Assembly: GCA_004322215.1 (NCBI GenBank)
Contig: SCSM01000021.1
Location: 1 to 64,000 of the forward strand
DNA from: Bacteroidota bacterium
Lineage (GTDB): Bacteria > Bacteroidota > Ignavibacteria > Kapaibacteriales > UBA2268
Length of the DNA stretch: 64,000 bases
Direction: 5' to 3'
Below, piece by piece: positions 56,698 through 64,000 of the stretch (positions within the stretch are counted from its first letter, which is position 1; each line of letters begins with the position of its first letter). A program made the translations under genes and the position numbers. The notes beneath the pieces are model-generated. The model was not told the DNA's origin, searched no databases, and was given only the letters and a program-made list of their open reading frames with translations.

Positions 56698-59600
56698 ATG
56701 TATTTATCAGGTATTGAAATAATTGGGTTTAAGTCCTTTCCAAATAAAACGAATATAAAATTTGCCGATGGATTGACTGCCATCGTGGGACCTAATGGAT
56801 GCGGAAAAACCAACATCGTTGATGCTATACGTTGGGTGCTGGGAGAGCAAAAATCATCCATCCTGCGTTCCGAAATAATGGAAAATGTGATATTCAACGG
56901 AACTGATTCACGTAAGCCAATCGGATTGGCGGAAGTGTCAATTTTAATCGAAAACAACAAGAAGGTTTTACCTGTAGAATATACTGATGTAAAGGTTACG
57001 CGCCGTCTTTTCAGAAGCGGCGAAAGTCAGTATCTTCTCAACAACACCCAGTGCCGTCTTAGAGACATACTTGATTTGTTTATGGACACTGGTATTGGTG
57101 CCGACACTTATTCCGTCATCGAATTGAAAATGGTTGAAGCAATTCTTAACGGAAAACCGGAAGAAAGGCGCCATCTTATAGAGGAAGCGTCAGGCGTAAC
57201 CCGGTATAAGCACCAGAGGAAAGAGGCAACAAGAAAATTGTCAACTGTCGAAGCTGATTTGCTCAGGGTTTACGATATTACCGCAGAAGTTCAGAAGCTG
57301 GTCAATTCACTGTCCAGGCAGGCAGCCAAAACAAGGCGTTATAACAAACTACTCGAGGAAATGAAGAATATAGAATTGAATCTTATCTACCACGAATATG
57401 ATTTAATCAAAAATGAATCTTCATCGCTCGAAATTGAATTTGCTAAAACACAGGAAGACAGGCAGAGACAGGAACACGAGCTTCATCAAAAAGAACAGGA
57501 AATTTCAGGCATGAAAACCAATCTCGATTCCGTTGAATCCGACTATGATGAAGCACTTGCAAATGAAAATGCACTGAATAACTCAATATCAGCCAAAAAC
57601 AAAGACAAAGCCGTTTCCGAAGAAAAAATTCAATCCCATCAAAGTGCTAAGGAAAGAATTCTCCAGGAAATCGAAGATTCTCACTCGCTGCAGTCTGAAT
57701 TTAAAGCAAATATTGAAAAAACCAACGAAACTCTTTCGATTGCAAAAGAGAGATTATCTGATTTCGTAAGTGTACTGAACCTCGCAAGTGAACAAAAAGA
57801 AGCAGCGCAAAAAGTTGTTTCCGATTGCAGAGAAAATTACAACCGTTCAAATGAAGAACTCGTAAATTTGCAGGGGAAAATTGATTCTGCTAATTCTGCA
57901 ATCGAAAGAAACAACTCACGGCTTGGAAATATTTCGGACAGTATAGAATCCGGTAAAAATGATATAGAGAAAGTTAAATCTGAAAGTTCAGAATTAGATT
58001 CTCAAATAAACGATTCGAAAAATAATCAGAAGAATTTAGACTTAAATTTTGAGGAAATAGGAAATAATTTCAAATCTGCACAGGAGAAAAAATCTTCTCT
58101 CGAGAACAAGCTCGAAAACACAAGAACAGAACTCGTTGATTTAAAAAACGAGCTGAACAGGAACCAGGCAGCACTTGAATTCATTTCACATATTGTTGAC
58201 TCTGATGAAACTACAAAATTTCTAATTAACACAAATGAGTGGAAACCTTCTGGGGAAAAACTCCTGCTCGCAGAAGCAATTGGTGCAGACGAGCAGCACA
58301 GGATTGCAGTAGATGCAGCACTTGGCGATGCTGTACGCTTTTTCGTTACAAACACTATGTCCGAAGCACTCGAAGGTATAGATAAACTGAAAGCCAGCGG
58401 CAAAGGTAAAGCTTCATTCATTGTACGTGAATTGATACCCGATGTTCCTGCTCCTGAAAATGTTCCGGTAAATGACGGAGTCATTGGATGGCTGAGTGAA
58501 ATAGTAAGGGTTGATGACGTTCTAAGAAATGCGGTTAGGGCTATTCTCGGCAAGACGCTTCTTATTGACAACATTGACAATGCCCTGAAAGTTATCAAAT
58601 CCGGAATCGCCGATACTATTGTTACTCTCGAAGGTGAACTTGTGAGAAGCAAAGGTATAATCCGCGGTGGTGCAATTACAAGAACCGAGGGTTTGACTGT
58701 CGGTAAAAAAGAACGATTCGAAATTCTGAATAAAGAAATACAAAATCTCGAAAACAAAATTTTAGATGTCGAAGAAAATCTTTCATCTATTAAGAATGAA
58801 TATGATTCGATTGATTTGCTCGCAATCGGCGAACAACTCAGGAAAGCAGAAATTGACAAAAACAATAATGAACAATTCATTTCGCAGCTTTCATTGAAAA
58901 AAGATAATTCCGAAAATAATCTGAAATTATTCGAAAATAATATAAAGTTATTCGTCGAGGAAATTGAACGATTAAAAACAGAAAATGAAGGATTCACTAA
59001 AGAAGTCGTAGAAACTGAAAACCGGCTTCTGATATTAAACGAAGAACTGATAATATTACAGGAAGAACTAACTAAAGCCGAAACAAATTTATCCGAAAAA
59101 AGAACTTCACTGCAGGAAGCAGAAATCAAAAGAGCCCGTCTCGAAGAAGAAATCAAATCCCTGGAAAAGGAAATATCGACTTTTGAAAGTCAGGTATTAT
59201 CATTAATTGAAAAAGATATAAAAAATCACTCTGAAATATCTCATTTTGATTCTAAAACAGAAGAATTAAAATCCCACACATTAAGTATTGATTCCGAACT
59301 GGAAGAATTGCAAAAGCAATTGGATGAAGCACAAAACAGGCGTGAAGAACTCCATGATAAAATCATTTCAATTCAGGAGCAGATTCAGCAGCTAACTAAT
59401 GATTTGTTATATGCAAGAAAATTGTATGACAAAACAATCGAAACAAGTCATTTGCTCGATGTAAAACTGAGCGAATTCAGAATCAGGAAATCAGGGCTGA
59501 TACAAAAAGCTGCAGAAGATTATAATATCGCACTTGAAGAAGCCGTTTATCAACTCGATGAATCATTCGATATCGAGGAATCGAAAACTACGATTACTTC

Positions 59601-60234
59601 GCTCAAAGAAAAATTAAGCTCTCTCGGAAATGTCAATTTCATGGCTTTAGAAGAATATGAAGAACAAAGCCAGAGATTACAGTTTTACACTAAGCAAATC
59701 CAGGACCTCGAGGAATCGAAGAAAAATCTGCAGGAATCTATCACTGAAATCAATGAGACTGCTATTAAGAAATTTACCGACACTTTCGAGTTGATTAAAT
59801 CGAATTTCAGCAATCTTTTCAGGACATTATTTGGTCCTGAAGGAGAAGCAGAACTGATTTTGGGAGAAGGAGACCCGCTCGATGCCGAAATCAACATAAA
59901 AGCAAAGCCACCCGGCAAAAAACCTCATTCAATCGACATGCTCTCCGGTGGCGAAAAAGCACTGACTGCTATTGCTCTGCTATTTTCGATCTATCTCGTC
60001 AAACCCAGTCCTTTTTGTATCCTCGACGAAGTTGATGCTCCTTTGGACGATACAAACATTGATAAATTCATTAATCTAATCAGGGAATTCAGCAATAATA
60101 CTCAATTTATCATAGTAACTCATAGTAAAAGAACCATGGAAGCATCTGATTACCTTTATGGCATCACAATGCAGGAAAAGGGAATATCGAAAATTGTTTC
60201 AGTTAGATTCGAACAATCAAATACACAGAATTAG
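56698..60234 (+). CDS. smc: Chromosome segregation SMC protein
   Basis: The 1178-residue condensin ATPase: Walker A GPNGCGKTNIVDAIRW near residue 35, two long coiled-coil arms (about 165-495 and 660-1000), a hinge (about 500-655; AEAIGADEQHRIAVDAALGDAVRFFVTN and EGELVRSKGIIRGGA), and the C-terminal head with LSGGEKALTAIALLFSIYLVKPSPFCILDEVDAPLDDTN combining the ABC signature and Walker B. Length is standard. The ATG at 56698 starts at the conserved N-terminus. scpA and scpB are not in the window. A large antisense ORF within is a shadow. Confidence 0.96.
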   Translation: MYLSGIEIIGFKSFPNKTNIKFADGLTAIVGPNGCGKTNIVDAIRWVLGEQKSSILRSEIMENVIFNGTDSRKPIGLAEVSILIENNKKVLPVEYTDVKVTRRLFRSGESQYLLNNTQCRLRDILDLFMDTGIGADTYSVIELKMVEAILNGKPEERRHLIEEASGVTRYKHQRKEATRKLSTVEADLLRVYDITAEVQKLVNSLSRQAAKTRRYNKLLEEMKNIELNLIYHEYDLIKNESSSLEIEFAKTQEDRQRQEHELHQKEQEISGMKTNLDSVESDYDEALANENALNNSISAKNKDKAVSEEKIQSHQSAKERILQEIEDSHSLQSEFKANIEKTNETLSIAKERLSDFVSVLNLASEQKEAAQKVVSDCRENYNRSNEELVNLQGKIDSANSAIERNNSRLGNISDSIESGKNDIEKVKSESSELDSQINDSKNNQKNLDLNFEEIGNNFKSAQEKKSSLENKLENTRTELVDLKNELNRNQAALEFISHIVDSDETTKFLINTNEWKPSGEKLLLAEAIGADEQHRIAVDAALGDAVRFFVTNTMSEALEGIDKLKASGKGKASFIVRELIPDVPAPENVPVNDGVIGWLSEIVRVDDVLRNAVRAILGKTLLIDNIDNALKVIKSGIADTIVTLEGELVRSKGIIRGGAITRTEGLTVGKKERFEILNKEIQNLENKILDVEENLSSIKNEYDSIDLLAIGEQLRKAEIDKNNNEQFISQLSLKKDNSENNLKLFENNIKLFVEEIERLKTENEGFTKEVVETENRLLILNEELIILQEELTKAETNLSEKRTSLQEAEIKRARLEEEIKSLEKEISTFESQVLSLIEKDIKNHSEISHFDSKTEELKSHTLSIDSELEELQKQLDEAQNRREELHDKIISIQEQIQQLTNDLLYARKLYDKTIETSHLLDVKLSEFRIRKSGLIQKAAEDYNIALEEAVYQLDESFDIEESKTTITSLKEKLSSLGNVNFMALEEYEEQSQRLQFYTKQIQDLEESKKNLQESITEINETAIKKFTDTFELIKSNFSNLFRTLFGPEGEAELILGEGDPLDAEINIKAKPPGKKPHSIDMLSGGEKALTAIALLFSIYLVKPSPFCILDEVDAPLDDTNIDKFINLIREFSNNTQFIIVTHSKRTMEASDYLYGITMQEKGISKIVSVRFEQSNTQN

Positions 60235-60356
60235 AAATTATTTTTTGATTTGGCTTGGCTTTTAAATTATTTATTCATAATATTAAGTTCTGAAAACGGC
60301 ATTTTATTAATAAATATTATAGAAGAAATGTTCTTTAATGATTATTGGAGCTATTT

Positions 60357-60956
60357 ATGAGATGGTCATATTTAATTTTATTGTCTGCTGTACTGACTTT
60401 GCAAAGTCACATTTTTAATCCCCGACTTTATGCCCGGCAGGAAGAACAAAAACAACAAGAGGAACAAGTCAAGGAAGATGACAAGTTCAAGGAACAAGTT
60501 GATGAAAAAATGAAATACTACAAAGATAAGTATGAGGCAACTTTCGATGCACCTTTCGAAGTAGTTTACAGGGCTGCAAAGCAATCTATCGGCGAATTGA
60601 ATTGTATGATTATGAATGAATCTTACAGTCAAACAGATGAAGGATTATATAAAGGCAGGGTCAAATCCGATATATGTGTTTTGGTTGACGGAAAGGACAG
60701 CACATGGGATGTACTACAGAAATACAGTGTTGACCTGCCGATAATCAGGGGGGGCGTTTGGCAAAACGGTGGAATTCAATACAATTTCCTACTCAAAGAA
60801 ACTAATGATGGTAAAGTTCATGTTACTTTGAAAAGCGAGATAAGTGGTTTCGAAGAATATGTTACTTACCAAAGGCATTTTTGGGAATCTAACGGCTACC
60901 TCGAGACAATGATGCTCGAAAGATTAAAGAAAAATATTGAGCAACCACCGAAATAA
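60357..60956 (+). CDS. Secreted protein of unknown function with helical charged region
   Basis: A 199-residue protein with a signal peptide (about 1-25; MRWSYLILLSAVLTLQSHIF). Residues about 26-60 are Glu/Gln/Lys-rich and predicted helical; the rest (about 61-185) is a beta-sheet-rich domain (FEVVYRAAKQSIGELNC, KGRVKSDICVLVDGKDSTWDVLQ, ISGFEEYVTYQRHFWESNGYLE). ATG at 60357 is preferred to an upstream TTG at 60345. I do not recognise the family. It follows smc by 122 bases but is not obviously linked. Confidence 0.75.
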   Translation: MRWSYLILLSAVLTLQSHIFNPRLYARQEEQKQQEEQVKEDDKFKEQVDEKMKYYKDKYEATFDAPFEVVYRAAKQSIGELNCMIMNESYSQTDEGLYKGRVKSDICVLVDGKDSTWDVLQKYSVDLPIIRGGVWQNGGIQYNFLLKETNDGKVHVTLKSEISGFEEYVTYQRHFWESNGYLETMMLERLKKNIEQPPK

Positions 60957-61018
60957 TATCTGATGAATGTACTTATTGGATAACTTTAACGATTATTGTT
61001 CCCGGCACAATAACAAAA

Positions 61019-63445
61019 TCATTGTATTATTACCGATTTTAATACTATGCCATTTCGATTTGATATTATCACATGGTATGCTCCCGGAGCCAATTTATTT
61101 CCTGATGAATCACTGCAATCCCATTTAATCATTCCATCCCTGCTGCTTTCTGTATCGAATGATTTTACAACTCTCCCGAATAAATCTCTTATAAAAATCC
61201 TTGATTTATTATCCATTCCAAATTCTATATATAATGTTTCATCGGCAGGGTTAGGATAAATGTTAAATTTATCCTGCTTTGATAATGTCTCTTCTGTTAT
61301 TGTCGGGTTTTCAACGGTAACTGTTACATCTTTACCCGATTTCTTCGTTCTGTCAATTGCAGTTAGTGTAAAAGTATAAGTTCCCGTTTTATCTAAATCC
61401 TTAACAATAGTATTTGCTGTCGCTTGATTTACAAACTTAGGTATTGCTCCTGCCGGACATGATTTTACCGACCACCAAAGCGTAAAGTTGTCACCGTCTA
61501 TATCAGCGACATCTGCTGAAAGTAAAGTGCTGTCCGCCGGTAATATGATTTTAGAAGGATTTGCAGAAATATTGCTAATCGATGGAGCATTATTATTAAT
61601 CGGATATACAGGTACATTCAACGTATCATATACGGTATTAATCCCGTCTGAAATATTGATTTGAAAAACATAATCTCCTGCTATGGACATATTTCTTACC
61701 TTTGTACCCGCTTGAGTAGTATCCTCGATAAATGCATTAGCACCTGCCGGTTGGTTAATTATTGACCACCTGTAAGTTATTTTATCGTTTTCCAAATCTT
61801 TGCTCCCGGCTCTTATCGCAGTTGAGTCGCAAGGTAATGTTATCATTACCGGAATCCTGTTATGAACATCCATTGGCTTTGGTGGCTGATTAACTGCATA
61901 TACATTTACTCTCGCTTCTTTTGATATTGTGTTAACTCCATCGCTTATGCTTACTTCAAAAATATATTTCCCCTCGGAATTTAATCCTGTAACAACAGAG
62001 ACAGAATCGGTTGGCTTTTGAATTACCGGGTTTGCTCCTGATGGCTTTGTTTTTACTGACCACGAATAAGCCAACCTATCATTCTCTGCATCTGTAGCCA
62101 TTACCGATAAGGTAATGTTATTCGCCGGTAATGTCAGGTAATCCGTATTAGCTCCCCAACTTGTGGCTGCGGGTGGGTGATTACTGCCATTATAAGGATA
62201 GATAGTGGTAACTGAATTTACAACTTGAATGGTCATTCTTCCGTCACTCACATGTTTAATACCTGATTCCTTATAATCAGTTCCGCTCACGGTTCTGCAT
62301 ATGCCATAATCCCCGTCAATCAAATTTTCTACGTTTATTGATTTGGTTCCTGAATTATTAATAATTACAATCGTCGGCATTTCATCTTTGAAATAAGCAA
62401 GAACTTTGATTGTGGAATCATCACTCGAAGCATTTATTCTGACTGCACCTGGTCTGACGTATTTAAACACCTGCCGGAAATTCCAGAAATTCGGCAATTT
62501 TAGAATCCTGTCAAATTTTAAATCAAGACAGCTCCCTATACCATAAATTTCCCAATATGATGTTTCCCCTTTAGTCATGTCATCGTAAAGTATATTCATG
62601 TTGAGACTCATATACTCAGTCTGAGCAGTAATTTTCCCATGCTGTTTGGCGAAATCACGTATCTGGCTTCTAAAAGGGTCATTGGAACCATAAAGATGAT
62701 AGGACAGCACATCGACATAGCTTAACATTATAGAGTCATCCTTTGTTGAATTGATATAATTCCAGCTTTCACTTGCCGACACACATTCGGGAAACTGAAT
62801 TCTTGTTTTCAATCCCATAGCTTTCATTCTTGGTCCAAGTGTTTTTATCATATCTGAAACAACCGTGGCATAAAAGGAATTGTTATTTCCGGCTTCATTA
62901 AGTATGCAAAAATAATTCGGTTCGATATTGTAATTTTCTTTTAGTCTAATAAGTACTGAAGTTGCATATTCAGAGAATTCGCCAGGGCTGAACTGCAGCC
63001 ATGCCGGTGCTGCACCTGAACTTCCCCCATTGAACAACGAAGGACTTACATACATATCAAACGGTTCGCCATTCTGCTCTACTTTGTTTTTAAAAGGCAG
63101 TACAAACTTTTCTATTTTTGCATCAAAACTTTTTAAATTGAATACATTCCAATTGTAATTAAAAGGGTCCCGGTCATCATTTTCCCACTCCCAAGCCCTT
63201 TCTTTGCTCCTGTTGCCGCTGGGAAATTCGAGCCGAAGACGGTTTAAACCCAGGTCATTTACCAAAACATCTATGAGTTCTTTACGGTTATCCTCCGTGA
63301 GCCATTCAGGAGAAAATGATGAAGCTCCCCAGCCCCTGATTGTCTGGTACTTAATATTTGTATCTATTGTAACAATTGTCGAATGAAGCTGTATAAAATT
63401 TGCAGTCAAGATAATTGTAATAAAATTTAAAATATTTTTTCTCAT
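61019..63445 (-). CDS. GH30-like secreted glycoside hydrolase with PKD-like domains and T9SS sorting domain
   Basis: An 808-residue secreted enzyme. Signal peptide about 1-21; a GH30-type TIM barrel with beta-sandwich (about 25-430) having GWGASSFSPEW, an acid/base Glu in CILNEAGNN near residue 188, and a nucleophile Glu in KITAQTEYM near 270; then three repeated Ig/PKD-like domains (about 435-710) beginning with NQPP or PS-x-I-like sequences; and a C-terminal T9SS type A sorting domain of about 80 residues (NIYPNPADETLYIEF, end GAYHVIISNRNG). Candidate substrates of GH30 are beta-1,6-galactan, beta-glucan, xylan or related; the window does not decide. Confidence 0.85.
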   Translation of the reverse strand: MRKNILNFITIILTANFIQLHSTIVTIDTNIKYQTIRGWGASSFSPEWLTEDNRKELIDVLVNDLGLNRLRLEFPSGNRSKERAWEWENDDRDPFNYNWNVFNLKSFDAKIEKFVLPFKNKVEQNGEPFDMYVSPSLFNGGSSGAAPAWLQFSPGEFSEYATSVLIRLKENYNIEPNYFCILNEAGNNNSFYATVVSDMIKTLGPRMKAMGLKTRIQFPECVSASESWNYINSTKDDSIMLSYVDVLSYHLYGSNDPFRSQIRDFAKQHGKITAQTEYMSLNMNILYDDMTKGETSYWEIYGIGSCLDLKFDRILKLPNFWNFRQVFKYVRPGAVRINASSDDSTIKVLAYFKDEMPTIVIINNSGTKSINVENLIDGDYGICRTVSGTDYKESGIKHVSDGRMTIQVVNSVTTIYPYNGSNHPPAATSWGANTDYLTLPANNITLSVMATDAENDRLAYSWSVKTKPSGANPVIQKPTDSVSVVTGLNSEGKYIFEVSISDGVNTISKEARVNVYAVNQPPKPMDVHNRIPVMITLPCDSTAIRAGSKDLENDKITYRWSIINQPAGANAFIEDTTQAGTKVRNMSIAGDYVFQINISDGINTVYDTLNVPVYPINNNAPSISNISANPSKIILPADSTLLSADVADIDGDNFTLWWSVKSCPAGAIPKFVNQATANTIVKDLDKTGTYTFTLTAIDRTKKSGKDVTVTVENPTITEETLSKQDKFNIYPNPADETLYIEFGMDNKSRIFIRDLFGRVVKSFDTESSRDGMIKWDCSDSSGNKLAPGAYHVIISNRNGIVLKSVIIQ

Positions 63446-63533
63446 TATTAATCAAATAATATATTATTTTTGAGACCTTTTTCTTATTAATGTGTCTTTA
63501 ATAATAAAATAAAGATAAATTTAAGAAATTATT

Positions 63534-64000
63534 ATGAAAAATACTTTTTTACACAGAATATTCCTTTTATCGACACTGATAATAATTTTATCTTCCGATA
63601 TTATTTCTCAAGTGATTTCATTCACAGCGTATAATTCACGATCTCTTAAGCCTGTAAAACTAGATAGTATATACATAATTAATTTTACTACAAATATAGA
63701 CACAATGCTTATCGGACGAGACACTATTGATTTATCCGACTTAACAGATGTAATTGATAATTATAGTGGAAATGGAAATTCAACTCAAATTAGTCAATGC
63801 TACCCAAGTTGTTTTGAAACCGGTACTCAATTTTCAATTTTTAATCCTGAGTACAACAAAATCAAAATAATTGTCAGTAATAGTCTTGGTTCAGTTCTTG
63901 CACAATATGAAGATTTTCTAAGCGATGGCTGCCACAATTTTACATTTGCTGGTGGTAATTTACAGCATGGTATCTATTTTATCACTCTATTAAGTAACTA
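63534..64000 (+). CDS. Secreted protein, 3' end off window
   Basis: ATG at 63534 opens at least 155 codons that run to the window edge. Residues 1-24 form a signal peptide (hydrophobic stretch IFLLSTLIIILSSDIIS before Gln). The rest begins QVISFTAYNSRSLKPVKLDSIYIINFT and reaches a C-terminal-like LGSVLAQYEDFLSDGCHNFTFAGGNL, perhaps the start of a T9SS sorting domain. Family not recognised. It is divergent from the GH30-like gene, so both may share a promoter region and function in surface polysaccharide handling. Confidence 0.7.
   Translation, partial: MKNTFLHRIFLLSTLIIILSSDIISQVISFTAYNSRSLKPVKLDSIYIINFTTNIDTMLIGRDTIDLSDLTDVIDNYSGNGNSTQISQCYPSCFETGTQFSIFNPEYNKIKIIVSNSLGSVLAQYEDFLSDGCHNFTFAGGNLQHGIYFITLLSN

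Noticed and set aside
58026-59156. 376-codon ORF antisense to smc
   Set aside because: It lies opposite the coiled-coil arms and hinge of smc. The serine- and phenylalanine-rich protein is a mirror of repetitive glutamate/lysine codons and has no motifs.
61047-61259. 70-codon plus-strand ORF at the 3' end of the GH30-like gene
   Set aside because: It is antisense to the T9SS sorting domain and has no independent support.

Overview
The window is AT-rich, dense in genes on both strands, and looks like a member of the Bacteroidota/Chlorobiota/Ignavibacteriota (FCB) group. The clues are type IX secretion (T9SS) C-terminal sorting domains on two secreted proteins, many genes without a strong Shine-Dalgarno, several likely TTG starts, a CcmF/CcsA-type cytochrome c maturation protein beside multiheme cytochromes, and a NodU-type carbamoyltransferase/DUF5989/SxtJ cluster. 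No rRNA or phylogenetic marker is present, so the lineage is an inference.

Layout. 1-1215: a secreted T9SS cargo protein cut by the left edge. 1356-7901: aconitase, then hemB and hemL, a tetrapyrrole pair interrupted by two nuclease genes. A DUF559 nuclease sits between two almost identical 115-bp structured repeats. A DUF1016 (YhcG-like) nuclease sits between a duplicated fragment of the hemL start and the intact hemL. 7992-12650: an HD-domain protein, a biotin carboxylase/biotin carrier pair, an acetyltransferase and a secreted phosphatase-like protein. 12692-20135 (minus): one operon for the shikimate pathway from DAHP synthase to chorismate synthase, with an aroE-aroK fusion and a chorismatase-like (FkbO/Hyg5/XanB2) gene at its head. 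20341-20682: a small gene broken by an in-frame TGA. 20753-25759: carbamoyltransferase, DUF5989, SxtJ, methyltransferase and a divergent SGNH hydrolase, likely for modifying a glycan or secondary product. 25823-40489: a respiratory or extracellular-electron-transfer-like region holding a PD40/TPR protein with one heme site, CcmF, a cytochrome with 11 candidate heme sites fused to OmpA, an outer-membrane-type barrel, a pentaheme lipoprotein, two NHL propellers, and tetraheme and dodecaheme cytochromes. 40833-40921: tRNA-Ser(GCT). 40930-49230: housekeeping and envelope genes (SDR, murI, PFK, cbpA, methyltransferase, two glycosyltransferases, STAS). 49262-52216: an isolated nuoC, a decayed TonB-like gene, hflX and a small conserved-looking ORF. 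52203-60234: mfd, a hairpin element with 28-bp arms, rubrerythrin and smc. 60357-64000: a secreted protein, a GH30-like T9SS enzyme and a secreted protein cut by the right edge.

How it fits together. The shikimate operon could feed its own first gene, the chorismatase, and so divert chorismate to a hydroxybenzoate or dihydrodiol. The cytochrome region has the parts of a chain from periplasm to outer surface: periplasmic or anchored multihemes, an outer-membrane barrel, lipoproteins, propellers and a maturation factor. The hem region records two separate arrivals of small PDDEXK/Vsr-like nuclease genes at gene boundaries, both leaving the host genes readable. A family of short AT-rich repeats recurs between genes, forms the ends of two aro genes and lies in frame inside the chorismatase.
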